Positions 11,271 through 23,240 of a DNA stretch of 64,000 nucleotides are shown one piece after another; within the stretch, counting starts at the first letter, position 1, and each line of letters opens with the position of its first letter. The notes below the pieces were generated by a model. That model searched no databases and was not told the DNA's origin. It saw only the letters and a program-made list of their open reading frames with translations. The position numbers and the translations under genes were made by a program. The DNA is from Camellia lanceoleosa (taxonomy: Eukaryota > Streptophyta > Magnoliopsida > Ericales > Theaceae): positions 127,263,429 to 127,327,428 of the forward strand of contig CM045770.1 of NCBI GenBank assembly GCA_025200525.1. The letters run 5' to 3'.

Positions 11271-12735
11271 TTAAGTCGAGATTATGAGATGTGATCTTGA
11301 TTAGTTGTTATTTGCATGATCGTGTTAAGATCGTGTATTTGTTGAAATTGTGATAGATGATTATTGTGTTATAACCATTTGTGTAATGTAATGAGAATTA
11401 GGCTTGGTAGTAGCCGTAGATGTTGATTGTTGTCTTTTATTTATCGAAATTATTAGTATGTATATAAAATTAAATTTGTAAATCAAAGTCAAGAAAACCT
11501 TTGAAGAATTAAAGATAAATTGAAAAAATAAGAAATGGTTTTATTTCTTGTTATGTTAAAGAGGATCTTTTGAAAAATATACTTATGTATGTATATTTTG
11601 GTTATTAAAAGATAACATTACTTATATGTTTATCACTTGAACATTCATGATCATATTTATCAATAGAATAGTATTGTTTAGAAAAATTGGGATCCTAGAC
11701 ATTAGTGTTAGATCTATGGTGTTGATCATTTTTTCGGTGCAAGTTGGAAAAGTTTTACAAGACTACGAAGTCTCTTCTTTGTGGGCCATGGGGCCTCATA
11801 CTTGTAAGCGAGATGCCAATTTGTTGTAAAGAGGGTCAAACCCTCCTCATTCACTGCTTTGTTTTAGTTTTTCAATGTAAACCTAAGGGCATCTGTTGTA
11901 AATAATTGTATTTGGATATGTCATCATAGTATATACGAGAGAGCATTTATTGTTTATTTATTTATTATTACTTCTACTCTTATTATTATGGAAATAGACT
12001 TTAATCAAAAATTTTCAAGGCGTTACATGGATGCATTCTCATAATTTATTTTTTTTGTATAAACTCATTTTTTTTTTAGCATTCAGACCATAAGTCCATT
12101 TTTAAATCTTTCGGGCTCACTCCAATATCTTTGGAGCAAAATGACACAATTTGTCCTAAAAGGCAATTATCTCTCGAAATTAACTTATACTTAATTTGTC
12201 TATTTGTTCAAATTCACTATGCCTATTTTTCTATGTGTTGAAATTCACCGAATAACCTATCTGTTGAAATATGATGCGTGTCACTCATTCAGCACCGTAT
12301 CTATTGAATATCATGCATTCCTCTACCTCACCATCACCACATACTGTCATTGGTACGCTAGTCCTTTAGCATTGACGTGGCCTAACGAGTTTTAAGGCTT
12401 GTTTCTTATTGCCAAATAAGATTGTATCTTTAATCTAATGTCTTATATCCCCTTAAAATAGACTTTTCACCAATTTTCTCTTTATTTTCTATGAGGAAAC
12501 TTGAGCAAAACTTCTCTAAAAATATTACACACAATAAAGAAATAATAAAATTGAAGATATAAATAATAAAAAAAACAATTAAATAAGACAACAAAGAAGA
12601 AGATGAAGAATAATTACATGCAAGAAGATGAAGAATATGGGGTGTAAATGATATGCACTTTTAGTTATGATATTTGTGGTCTTTAATTATGATTTATTGT
12701 AGCGTTAGTTATGATTCATTGTAATATTGGTTATG

Positions 12736-13612
12736 TACCAAGGAGGTAGATCAGAGGTCAGGGTCTAGTGATTGTCATTTGGGTAAGGAGGTAAACACAG
12801 TTATCGAGGAGACCATATTGGAGGAGTCGATTACGACCCAAAATTTATTGTTGAGTAAGTATCTACACCTGATTTTATCAAAAGCTTTAGTGGATCTCAT
12901 GATGGAAGTGGGCTTGGTATCAATCTTGAAGTGGATTTGGCACAAGCACTTAGTAAGAATCTAAATAGGAAGGGTCTTCTGAGCCTTAATCAGTCAAGCC
13001 TAGTTAGGCAACCTACTCCTGTCCCAAAACTCCTACAGAATGAGAAGAGAAAAAGAAAGAAGAAGGTTCAGCGAGAGGGATTCACCAGCTTTGCTAGACT
13101 TCATGGGCAGAAAGCTGCAACAGTCAGCAAGCACACTTCTAGGTCTGTCATTTTCAAACCAGCAGCAGCTGCATTTGCATGTTCAGATCTGTCTGAGGGT
13201 GTTACTAGTCCGAACAATCTTCTACTCGATGAAGCTAAAGCCACTATTCAACTAGGTAAATCACTTGGCATCAATTTCAATGGGGAAGAAGATGATGTGT
13301 TAAACAAAATTATTGAGCTAGAGCTAAAGGACAAAGAGAGATCCAAATAGGAGGGTCTGGTCTTAAAAAGGTTGTAGGATGGCAACAAGTAAGTTTAGTT
13401 GGAGTCTTCAGTGGGTTATAAGCTTTGTTAGCTAGTTTTTGGGTTTTGGCTTCTAGTGTTTGTGGTCTTATGAGCTAGTGTTGGTTTCTCACCAACACTA
13501 TGCACAATCCCTTTTCTTGTCCTTTTTCTCTTCCTTGTTGGCGTTATCTCATATGTATTGTATGTTTTCTTCATCAATAAAGGATTTTCTTTTCTTGATC
13601 AAAAATATATAT
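12736..13612 (+). mobile_element. LINE deletion derivative with 12-bp target duplication
   Basis: An 877-bp insertion between two exact copies of ATATTGGTTATG (12724-12735 and 13613-13624). It contains a piece of a LINE ORF1-like frame fused to a 3' UTR that ends in CAATAAAGGATTTTC…TTGATCAAAAAT with a short A/T tail. Endonuclease and reverse transcriptase are absent. The long TSD and A-rich tail show integration by target-primed reverse transcription. The deletion probably arose before insertion, because the TSDs bound the shortened form. Confidence 0.75.
12931..13350 (+). pseudogene. LINE ORF1 C-terminal fragment
   Basis: 139-residue frame. The N-terminal part is basic (KRKRKKKVQR near residue 40). 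The C-terminus ends with a segment rich in Leu, Gly and acidic residues (DEAKATIQLGKSLGINF, then EEDDVLNKIIELE). This resembles the region between the gag-like domain and the endonuclease of plant L1-type LINEs. No zinc knuckle and no endonuclease or RT motif is present. It could be translated in principle but is most simply a dead fragment carried within the 877-bp insertion. Confidence 0.6.
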
Positions 13613-13624
13613 ATATTGGTTATG

Positions 13625-14449
13625 ACACTATTTTTGGTTATGATCCAATAGTTTTTAGTTATACCATGTGTAGTGTTTGGTTATATATAACTTTTTTTTT
13701 TTAGTTATTTGAAATTATGTTTCAAAATAGTGGATATTTTAATTTGACATGAAAAGATCACAAGAAATTAAATCATTCTATATAAAATTTATGTATAAAA
13801 ACTTTTATTTACATATCATTACTCAGCAAAATATTGGGTATGTGTGTTGATTTTTTTTTTTTTAAATGTGTGAAAATTTGTGGGGAAGAAAGAACCATTG
13901 AGATTCTACCTATTTTTAGTATTATTCATGATAATCAAATAAATTATTTTGGATTAATTTTTTTTTTTTTTAATCCTCAAAGTAAGTGATTTGTCATTTT
14001 GATCATCAATATTTAAATTATGTAAGCATAGTCCCAATTGAAGACCAAAAACATTTATTTAAATATTGAGAATCAACATGATACATAAAAGTATAATTTT
14101 TGTGAGTTTCACATTTTGTTCCTAGGGTGAAACAACATTTGCAAATGGAGTTAGGTTTATAGACTAAATTGAAACACATTTTATAATTTCATGATTAGAT
14201 TAATATAATTTAAACTTTACATATTAAAATAATACAAATCATATACATTTTAAATTAAAAGCGTAATTAACACAATCACGTTTAGTATGACATGTACCAA
14301 ACAATGATTCTATCCAAATCTCTATTTTTTTTTATTGGTAAAAATAAATTTATTGAGGTAAAACAAAATACAAATCGTATAAATGGAATGCAACAATAAA
14401 TAAAATACTAGATCTTTGTCTACGCAGTGCTATTGTTATGACCATCAGT
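13625..14449. other. AT-rich non-coding stretch with a possible LINE 3' tail
   Basis: Contains poly-T runs, homopolymers and no supported gene. Near 14325-14400 the wording TTTATTGAGGTAAAACAAAATAC resembles the minus-strand LINE tails at 50281 and 52325 (TTTATTGATGTAAAACAAAAT), so a short LINE 3' end on the minus strand is possible. Confidence 0.4.
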
Positions 14450-14844
14450 TCGGAGTGTAAATTTGGCCCAAGCCAGCCCATGTTGAGCCTCGCAAGCTCC
14501 CGCCAAAATTCAGGTCAGGTGGGACCGCCTACGGGCTAGGAAATTAGGCCCAAGCCCAAGTCCAGGCCCATGGGTATTTGGGCCTTGGGTGGACTGGTGA
14601 GCATAGGCCTGAGCTCGGGCTTGGGGCGAGCTTGGGCGGGCCTGAACAATTTTTTTTTTTTTATCTTTTCTACCAAAATTTTATTATTTTCCACTAAAAA
14701 AACCACTAGGACTCAGACTGGGCCCGGCTTCAAAATGATCGCTTTGGGTTTGGGATGGGCTCAAGTGAGGCCCAAACAGGCAGGCTTACCGGATCGCGAG
14801 TGGGCTTTGATGGCCACGGGCTGCGGGCCATTTTTACACTCCTA
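14450..14844. mobile_element. 395-bp hAT-type MITE
   Basis: Terminal inverted repeats TCGGAGTGTAAATTTGGCCC (left) and GGGCCATTTTTACACTCCTA (right). The right end restores the canonical TAGGAGTGTAAA terminus. It is flanked by 8-bp direct repeats CCATCAGT (14442-14449) and TCATCAGT (14845-14852), 7 of 8 matching, which is the hAT target-site length. The interior is GC-rich with many GGGCC/GGCCC words and no transposase. A short open frame inside is a by-product of the composition. Confidence 0.75.
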
Positions 14845-14852
14845 TCATCAGT

Positions 14853-15056
14853 GCATTTTAAAGGGTGCTTGGTTAGAAATTTAATTTTTAAACTTTTTGG
14901 GTAATAGCTCAAAATTTTAATCTTTTGCAGCTATAAGGACAATAATAATTTGAAAGATCATATTACCTCTTGTCCACATTACCTATCTACCCATTGCCAT
15001 TTATCTATCTGGTGTCATCTATCTATCCACTTAATCGACATATCTATCTATATCAC
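14853..15056. other. Short non-coding spacer
   Basis: AT-rich, followed by a loose tandem of TATC/TATCTATC words near 14980-15054. No gene is seen. Confidence 0.4.
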
Positions 15057-15061
15057 CACCT

Positions 15062-15599
15062 TGAGGGTGTTGATTTCCGACCACACAACTAATCAGGAAA
15101 CTTAGCTGGAGAGCACCGCCAGAATAGATTGAGCCAACTACATGCCAACAAGAAGATGAGAACACCATGGTGGTTTGTCCACCTGGAGGCACTACGATGA
15201 TCAAGTTAGTAATCTTATCTCTCACAGATATCATAATAGTACTTAAACTCACAAGTAAAAACTTTCTTCAGACCCATGATGGTGCCTCGCTTTTATAACC
15301 AGCAGTGGCCTAGTCCCCTAGAAGCCTTATTTCATTGAACTCAAGTTCAATGTTTATCCTGGACCCTCAGCCAGATAAGGATAAACTCCTCATGAGCCTT
15401 ATTCTTATCCAGACTGAGAGCCTCTTCTGTTCTAGGACTCTTTTCCCTTATCTGGATACCTCAGGATTCTGGCATTACCGCAAAACATCTCGACAATGTC
15501 GTGGTTACCTCAGCAACATGACTCATCCACGTGGCCCCTTAGCCGACATACTAGGGCTATCCTGGCCATGTGGCGTCATTCGCAAAATATTTCTCCAAA
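15062..15599 (-). mobile_element. 3' LTR of Tat element A
   Basis: On the minus strand it begins TTTGGAGAAATATTTTGCG (terminal TG degraded) after the polypurine stretch TAGGGGGCAGT and ends GGAAATCAACACCCTCA. A TATA box (TATAAAAG in minus sense) is at 15290-15297. It is 538 bp, whereas the 5' LTR is 465 bp. The difference is mainly a block of about 70 bp near 15320-15400 missing from the 5' copy. Confidence 0.8.
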
Positions 15600-15650
15600 A
15601 CTGCCCCCTATGTTTTATTACCTCGGCAAGCTGAGGTGATAGAACCTACA

Positions 15651-18600
15651 TGTAATAACCCGACCCTTGTATGTGTTTCTAGCATAATTTAGTCTCTTGT
15701 TCTGTGCATTTAAATGTTTAATGTGAAATCTCTCGAGAAATTTAGTTTAAGCACATGGCTCTTATAAATTGAAACCTCTATCTGTTTGGTAAGGAAAGCA
15801 TCTGTCACAATTATAATGATTGAATCGGAAATTGGAAGCTTTAGAAACTTAATTACCTGAAATTGATTTTACATCTGAGATCAACATAATTTTTTAAGTA
15901 ATAATAAGTATTTTTGTAGAAATTTGATTAGGGATGATTAAACTGATTAAATTTTGTCTTTACTCACTTTTAGTGTAACGACCCCAAAATCTGTATTAAA
16001 TATTACCTTTATGGCCCTATGGGTTAATGCATTTTAATTTAATGATATGTGTTTAAATTGAGAAATTAATTGTTGAGCCACGGCTTTAAAATTGAAATTA
16101 CCGACCTTTACGGGTTCAGAAATCACAATTAAGGACTTGGATGTGTTAACTGAAATTTTTAGAACTATTTGGGAAACTTAATTGGAAATCTAATTTGTCT
16201 GATTCGTTAATGTACGTTTGGGTGGTTAATTTGGTACTGCAAACTGAAGGCCTTAGAGGCTTTAGAAACCAGAACAGGGGACATATTTACGATCATCATA
16301 ATTTTTAGAGCCATCTGGAAAGTTTAATTGAAATTTAATTTTGCACGATTCGTAAGGCCACGTTTGGCTCTCCCTTGTGTTAAGCTTAAGTATGTGATAT
16401 ATACATATATGGATAGGCCATGTGAGTTGGGGGTTTTATCATTTTGAAGTCAAATAAAATATCTAAGGGAGAGGGAGAGAGAGAACCGTGAAAGAGAGTT
16501 AGAGAGGAAAGAGGATCATCTATGGAAGCTTGGAAAATTGAAGAGATCAAAGGGGAAAAACAAGGAATTAAGTTAAGGTATGTGGCTTCAACTATTATCT
16601 TTGTAAATAATGCATCTACTACATGAAATCAATGATAGATTTGGGGAAAATTAATATGCAAATGAACAAGTATGTTGGGTTATCAATGAAATGAGTTAAA
16701 CTCAAGGAATTGAACCTTGATTTCTTTAAATTTGCTTGAATTGGGTTCAATCTTAAGAATGATTCATGGAACACCAAGTTGTGGTGTGAAGATCAACCAT
16801 GTGTAAGATGTGTTTGTATGATTTTGGGATATATATATTACAGAAGCTTGATTATATGGAAGATGAGACTTGAATTTCTATTTTTGAGGCAAAGATTGAT
16901 TTGTTTAAAATGGAATTGCACTTGATTCATGTTAGTTTATCATGTTATGAGATAATTTTACATGTTTTTGAGTGATTTATGTTAAGAACCAAGTTTAAAA
17001 ATGGAAAAACCAAGTGTTGGAGGAAAAAGAACCATTTTCGGACAGCAAACTGCCCAGAGCCGCACGCGTGCAGACTCTGTTTTTCCGCGTCTTGACGCAG
17101 CTTATCCAGCCAACTTTGAATAAGCATATCTTTTTCCTCGGGACTCCGTTTTGGGTGATTCTTGAGCCTAAAATCAAGCCCCGGAAGTCTAGTTTCTAAT
17201 GGAGGTGGTCTCACTCCCAAATTCTAAATACAGAAATAGTTATGCCCAAATTAGGGACAACTGTTCACTTTTTGGCAACCAGTTTTGTACCATTTCTTCA
17301 CCTAAACCATTTTCCATCGACTTCTCCTGTTTTTTTTAGACATGAATTATAACTTATTAAGGAATAATGAGCTTGGTACCACCATGGCTAATTGATCGAA
17401 TGATCAAAGAGAATAAGTAAAGGATCGAGTATAATCTCATATTATGTGTTGTGCACTGTGCTGTAGGTCGAAACGAGGACACCGTCCCATTGCTATCTGG
17501 AGCCAATCACTGTGAGTAGTAGTACTGGCGTAGTACGTTTTAATTACAGTTAATGGTCACCATGAACACTCTGTTAATTGCAGGTTAATTATGTTATCGT
17601 ACATGAACGATGAAATATGTGTATGCTCCGTAAGTTAGTATTAATCTTTTATTCTCCATAAGTGAACTATGTCGCGCTTAATGACTAAAGGGAACTTAGA
17701 CTCAATCTGGAACAACGGTTTCAGTGTGAACATTGAAGGATTTTGGCGTACCTCGGTACAACTCTGAACCTACTTGTATTACGGTTAAGGTTAATGATCA
17801 TCGTTAATATATCAACTTGAAAGTATTTATGATTAGTATAAGAATTGCGTACAAACTCTTAATTGAGAGGTATTGAGTATCAATAACATTACTACGTGAC
17901 TCATGTTTTGGTGTCCATTGTTCTGACATGATATGGTGTGAATTGTTCTGACCTATTAATGTAATGGTACCTTTACCTTTGGATTATCGTTGGACTTAAC
18001 GTTCTGTTAATGGCAAGACAAGTATGTTGATTTACAATGAAACTATGAGGAAATCTAAACGCATCATTGTGTCATACATTGTTTACTATTGACAGTTAAG
18101 GTTAACATTCTATTATCTGTAAGTTAGCCGTATTGGTTCATAACAAGCAAATGGAATGTATGTGCACTAAGGTATAACGGTATTCTTAGGCACTGAACGT
18201 CTTGTTCTGTTTATCTGTTCTATTTCTGCTATGTTATGACAACATATGAATGATTCGGAAAATAGTGTGAAGTTATGGAAACATCAAAAGAATTTGTAAA
18301 GTTATGAATCCATGTGAACATGTGAATGTGTGAACCTATCTGGTATGGAGCAAAGTGCTGCAATGCGAGCCACCTCTTGAGTCCATACCTATGTGAACTT
18401 GGCTTAAAGCCGATGTGAAAATTATGAGGCTTATAGCCGTTCTGTGGCATCTATCTGGGCGTAAAGTCGATGTGAATCTATGAGGCCTATGGCCAATTTG
18501 TGACTTTAGGAGGCCGAGGGCCAACTTGTGAAACTATGAATCCCTGAGGCCGAGGGCCAATTTGTGAAGTTGTGCATCTAAGTTATGAAACTAAGAAGCC

Positions 18601-19249
18601 AAGGGCTAATTTGTGAATATGTGAACCCATCAGGCCAAGGGCCAATCTGTGAAGTTATGAACCGACAAGGCCGTTTTGAAATGTGTATAGAATTAGACTA
18701 ACCACAAGATTTTTGCATTTACTTATGTAATTAGATGAATATGCACATTGGAAGTCAAGTTAATCTTTAAATTGTTTATGTACTACTGTTCACTGAGTTT
18801 GACTCACCCTGTGTTATGTCTGTTCTGTAGGCACTCAACCTGGAAGTCAATCTGAATCTATGGCAATCTTTCCTCTTGTGTCAACCTTAGAGTATCCAGG
18901 CACCTAAAGAAGGCAGCTCATTTTTTTTTTAGCTTTTATTTTTGTACCCTGATTGTTTGTCGAAGGTTAAAGTGTATATAATCCCTTTTCTTTCAATGTC
19001 TTTATGGGCTGAGTTTGTATATGTATTTGTGCGTAGTTAGATTCTCAAATACATGGCACTATATGTTTATTTGCCTTATGTTCTATTTGTGATCCTGGCA
19101 TAGTAGTGATGGCTCAATGGATATTCTTTATGTTATTATTTGATATTAACTGCTTCCGTTCAGGCCCCATATGATATGTATATCAGATTTAATGTCCGTT
19201 TTCGAGTAGGTCATGCCCAACCTTTTAGGGGCAGGTTTGGGGTGTGACA
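15651..19249 (+). mobile_element. Solo LTR (3.6 kb) inserted in Tat element A
   Basis: Starts TGTAATAACCCGACCC, ends GGTTTGGGGTGTGACA, and is flanked by perfect 5-bp duplications CTACA (15646-15650, 19250-19254). The ends resemble the Tekay-like LTR at 7777-10133. No internal coding region is present, so it is a solo LTR left by LTR-LTR recombination, or an LTR with further nesting. A second LTR-like start, TGTAACGACCCC, lies at 15974, and there is an internal near-duplication of about 70 bp (16152 and 16301). It sits just inside the 3' LTR, between the polypurine tract and the antisense gene. Confidence 0.8.
18402..18682 (+). repeat. Degenerate array GAGGCCGAGGGCCAATTTGTGAA
   Basis: Roughly eight units of about 26-48 bp sharing GGCC(G/A)AGGGCCAATTTGTGAA-type wording, with earlier units diverged (GCTTAAAGCCGATGTGAA). 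It lies inside the solo LTR. No open reading frame is maintained. Confidence 0.65.
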
Positions 19250-19254
19250 CTACA

Positions 19255-20291
19255 CTTCCCCACGTGTTGGCCCAAAACGCAGACACCACTGCAACCGAGA
19301 TCACGACTCCTCAATTTCAAGTAACCAAGACTCAATTGCCCTTTTTATCAAAAATCATGATCCAAAACCCAAGTTTTTTAAGCATCTCGACCGAGATCAC
19401 TCCTTTAGCTAAGGTTATTGCCTCATTATTTCAAGAATTTCAAGAGCTTCAACTGCGCATGAGCTATCACACACAGTCATTTCAATCGTTTCTTTCACAT
19501 GTCCCATTCTTACTGGTTCGTACCAGGCACGCGCTATCAAATCATGTCATTTCTGCCCACGCCGCCTAACAGGCACGTCATCCAAGGCAACTTTATTATG
19601 TTTTATCGCCTTTTCGTATTTTTGACAAAACGCCTTCTCTCTCTTCATCTTTTCACTTTTGCAATCACAATCTCTCTCGTTCTAGATTTTCTCTCTCTAA
19701 GCCCTCAAATCGCCATTTTCGAACCTTCGAATTTTTTGCAACTGTTCCAGTCAACTCCTCCGGCAAGCCCTTCACCATTCGATTTAGATCGTCTTCACCG
19801 CCTGATTTCAGTGAACACGAGTTCGGCGACCATTTCTATGGCTCTGTTTTGTAAGTCTTCGATATCTTTTTTTACTATTGCACTTCTGAATAGCTATATT
19901 CATTCTAAGATGTCAAATTTCCATCCATGCTAAAGAAATCCTCTTTGATGTGTTTGTTAGTTTTTCTATTCTAGATTATGTTTTACTATACTGTGTTTTG
20001 TTCACGTTTCATGCCCACTACCTTGCACTCAGTCGTTTGGATTTTGAATCTTTGTTTTTTCCTGTTTTCTTGGTTTGTTTTCCAAATTCTTTCCTTTGCA
20101 TCTTGTTCATCTTCGTAGATTTAGGCTTGGGGTTTGACTTAGAACACTATTGCCTTAGGACAATTGAAACAAAATCTTCCCTAAGCCACCAAAACCCTTG
20201 TCATAGAACCATTAGGGTCTAGCCAAGGTCTTCAAACCCACACCAACTTCTTTTCTCTAAAATCTAGCACCAAAGACTTCAAGCCAACATT
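19255..20291 (+). promoter_or_regulatory. Presumed promoter/5' leader of the antisense gene of element A
   Basis: Non-coding in all frames as a conserved protein. It corresponds to 45143-46142 (minus) in element B, between the 3' LTR and the antisense gene start. It contains CT-rich blocks (TTCTCTCTCT at about 19635 and 19688) typical of plant 5' leaders and a possible donor GTAAGTC near 19850. The promoter role is inferred from position only. Confidence 0.4.
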
Positions 20292-20825
20292 ATGGAGATG
20301 TTTAAGTGGAGAGTAGACACCCCAAGTAAACTTGAGTATTTCCGCCAAGAGTTCTTCATCCCAGCCGATGTCCACATCAGGTTGGCTGGAAAAGAGGACT
20401 CCATTATGTCTGGGAAGCATTACATGGCGTTCTTATAGTGTCCAACACTGAGGGTGGAATTAGGTTCCCATTAGATATCCTCGTCAGAGAAGTCTTACAT
20501 TTCTACAAGTTTAATCTCATGCAACTAGCCATCAATACTTTTAGGGTTATCAACGATATTGCTGATTTAGAACGCTGAGATAAAGCTAGGATCACCCTTG
20601 CCAACATCCAGTTCTACTATACCATGTGTGGCCTTAAGTCCACTAATGGTTATACTTATTACCTGAAGCCCAGATCTACCGCATTCAAACTCATAGCCAA
20701 CCTGCCTGACTCCAACAAAGGCGTTGCAGACAACTACCTGATTGTCTCGAGAAATTGGGAGTTCACGCCAAACGATGATATTCATCTCTATCCATTACGC
20801 TGAGGAGTCTTTAAGGAAGATGAGG

Positions 20826-20922
20826 GTAAGAACTAAGTCACAATAAAGCATTATTTTCTTTATCTATTTGCTTATAAACATTTCTTTCTAGTGTTCTAAT
20901 GTCTTCGTTTTATTTTTGACAG
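20826..20922 (+). other. Intron 1 of antisense gene A
   Basis: 97 bp, begins GTAAGAAC and ends TTTTTGACAG, T-rich before the acceptor. The homologous intron of element B is at 44522-44607. In both, the following exon leads to FRQSY within 12 codons. Confidence 0.7.
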
Positions 20923-21803
20923 ATCTTCCTCAGCCAAGAAAATCATTTCGGCAATCTTACGTCCCTAGCTCAGATCTCAAATGACTTTTGGGCCTTCTTG
21001 TTTTTAAACAAAGGGCCCCACTTCTGTTGAATTACATTTCAACATACCGGTCTCCTCTACCCGACATGCCAATGAGAAACAAGACTCCGCTGTTTGCGTC
21101 AACTCTACCTGCAGCTTCTTCTCCGAAACCAGACCAAGCTTCATTATCCAATCCTGTTGAGTAGCTTTCTTCTTCTTCTGCTGTAGCCCAACTTATTCCA
21201 CTATCCCAATGCAAACGCCAAAGCCATAAACGCTGAGGTTCTGACTCATCAGTTTACGATCCAACGAATCCACTAATCGCCCTACCAGTAATCAATTTCG
21301 ACATTGGAGTGACAGTCGCTGCTACTGCCAAGGAGATGGGTTGCAAACCGGCAGAACTTACTGTCTAGTTTGCCTGACATCGTATCTCTACAATCCACGC
21401 CGCATTCTCAATCTAAGTCGAAACAAAAAATGGTGAAAAAGGCCAAGGCCAAGGCCACTGTTACACACATTCCTTCTATTTCTAAGAAGGATCCAAAAGA
21501 TTCCATCCCAATATCCAAATTGCCCGACATCGAGAAGAGGCCAGTCGAAGTTGAATCGATTGATGTGCCATTGCCGAAAAATCCAAAGTAAGAGGGCCCG
21601 TAGGGTGGAAGCAGTTCCCACCCTGACAATATTTAGACGCACTGAGGTCCTTGTCAGGGATCGACCTTTAAAGCGAGTGAGGCGATTAAGAGCACGGAGG
21701 TCGATTCTCTGTCATCGCGATGCTTCTACCAGTTAACATGAACCAGCTGGACGACTTCAACCAATACGAAAATTTTGCCATGATGATGTAGCATTCTATT
21801 TTG

Positions 21804-21896
21804 GTAAATCACTTCAAACTTTCATCTTTTCATTCAGCTTTCATTTATGTCCTTTATACTTAGCCAAATTATGCTAATTTGTTTCTTTCTTTGCAG
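21804..21896 (+). other. Intron 2 of antisense gene A
   Basis: 93 bp, begins GTAAATCACTTC and ends TTTCTTTGCAG. In both elements the next exon starts with the peptide A(I/V)QHAHS. The homologous intron in element B is 43626-43715. Confidence 0.75.
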
Positions 21897-22252
21897 GCCA
21901 TCCAACATGCTCACTCCCACGCAGTCAAGGCCTAATGGTGAAGATGGATCTCGTCAAGAAGATGCAAGAAGCTGCACGTCTCCTTGCTTCACTCAACAAA
22001 GCCGAAACCCACACTAGGAGTCTTCTGGACAAAGCAAAAGTTGCCAAAAATGCTCAAAACAAAACCAAGTCTGAAGCCGAAGCCACTAAGGCCGCTGCCG
22101 AAGATGCCAAGGCCGATGCCAAGGCTGCCGAGGTTAGAGTAGCTGAATCTGAAGAAAAACTCAAAGAGGCCATCGATTCAAAGGAGGCTGAGGTAAAGGT
22201 GGCCGAAGAGAAGGCGTTTGAGGAAGGACAAGCCGCCGTGCACGATCAGTAT

Positions 22253-22302
22253 AATCTGGCCTACAACAAAGGCACAAGTCAATCTGGCCTACAACAAAGG
22301 CA
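22253..22302 (+). repeat. 28-bp frame-breaking duplication
   Basis: AATCTGGCCTACAACAAAGG with its next two bases occurs at 22253-22274 and 22281-22302. The offset of 28 bp shifts the exon-3 frame of the antisense gene. It is absent from the sister element. Confidence 0.85.
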
Positions 22303-22639
22303 ATTACCTTGGCTGGAAGGCAGCCTTCAAGGAGCTATCCGTCTCGCCTTTCCAAGATATCAGCCGACTCAACGTGCCTTTTCTACCATCGCCTAACCGA
22401 TCTAATAACGAGGCGAAAGAGGAAGAGGCTGACGCTGTTCTTAAGGCCAAATCACCAACATTTAACGATCAAGTCTTGGACTTAACTCAGGAGGATGGGA
22501 TTGAGATTTCCAAGAGTACCTCAGCAACCAATACTAATGTTGAGGTTCTTAGAGCCAAGAAGAGCTTGGAGGCAACCCTTTTGGAGATTGATGCCGAGGT
22601 CTACAAGAGAAATTCGCCTGCTTGTCGGTAGGGCCGAGA

Positions 22640-23240
22640 CAGAATAGTCCGAGATCAATGCAGAAAATCCTAGTACTTAGGATTTTTTTTCTTTTCCTTG
22701 TCCTCTTTCTTCGTAGTTGTATTTTCTTCCTTTCTGCTTTGAACAAATTATAACCTTTCTTTAGAACAATATTTGTTTTGTCGAGCCGATGTGCATATGT
22801 ACTTGAACAAGCTGTTTTATTTCAATGCAAGTGTTGTTTTTCTTCCAAGTGTTTGAATGTTTTCTGTCTTATGCTTACTGCCTTGCATATTTTTCCGTAC
22901 TTAGAATTTTTCTTTTCTTTCCAAGTGTGACAACTTGGTTCCTCACCTCGGACACACTACATTGGATACATCCACATCTCGAATAACAACTCTTGTTACT
23001 TATCTCAGTCTAATTGCACTTATAACAATTTCTCATCAAATGTTTACAAGTGTTGTTTCATCACTTGTACTAACTGTCTTCTGACAAGACTTCACCCTTC
23101 CAAGTCTAACAACTTGGTTGGTTATCTCGGATAGAAATACCTTCGATATCCCTCCATTCAATCACTTCGGATAACTTCAACCTGTAAAATTTTTCAAAAT
23201 TTTCACAAGTGTTATGCTCATTCCTATTTCCTGCCCCCTA
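22640..23240. other. Spacer between the antisense gene and pol, with repeat remnants
   Basis: Non-coding. It contains repeated phrases such as CCAAGTGTGACAACTTGGTT near 22921 and CCAAGTCTAACAACTTGGTTGG near 23100. These are the counterpart (reverse orientation) of the 61-bp array at 41848-42440 of element B. Confidence 0.5.

Larger units (their letters stand above)
10134..12723. other. AT-rich non-coding sequence between elements
   Basis: No gene with recognisable homology. Short open frames (for example at 10446-10721 and 11064-11294) show no known motif. It contains a second cluster of CTCGAG-type motifs and a degenerate triplicate, listed separately. The end near 12620-12735 is made of loose repeats of a TTAGTTATGATTTATTGTA-like phrase that continues beyond the LINE insertion at 13613. 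Confidence 0.5.
20292..22631 (+). pseudogene. Antisense three-exon gene of Tat element A (Transposase_28-like, coiled coil)
   Basis: The gene runs opposite to the gag-pol of its host element. Exon 1 (20292-20825) starts with ATG and RVDTPSKLEYFRQEF, the N-terminal domain known as the 'putative gypsy type transposon' family (Transposase_28), which also includes an LHFYKLNLMQL block. GT-AG intron 20826-20922. Exon 2 (20923-21803) opens with a FRQSY segment and is Lys/Ser/Pro rich. GT-AG intron 21804-21896. Exon 3 (21897-22631) begins with AIQHAHS, continues into an Ala/Glu/Lys coiled coil, and near 22480 has QVLDLTQED. Exon positions and motifs match the gene at 45142-42794 in element B. Stops in exon 1, an exon-3 stop near 21933 and a 28-bp duplication (22253-22302) break it. 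Function is unknown; nuclear or DNA-associated action is only a guess from its basic exon 2. Confidence 0.75.

Noticed and set aside
14570..14884. 104-codon frame over the hAT MITE
   Set aside because: Caused by GGGCC-rich MITE sequence without stops; it runs past the MITE end.
16995..17220. Overlapping open frames on both strands in the solo LTR
   Set aside because: Mutually overlapping frames with no motif, inside a non-coding LTR.
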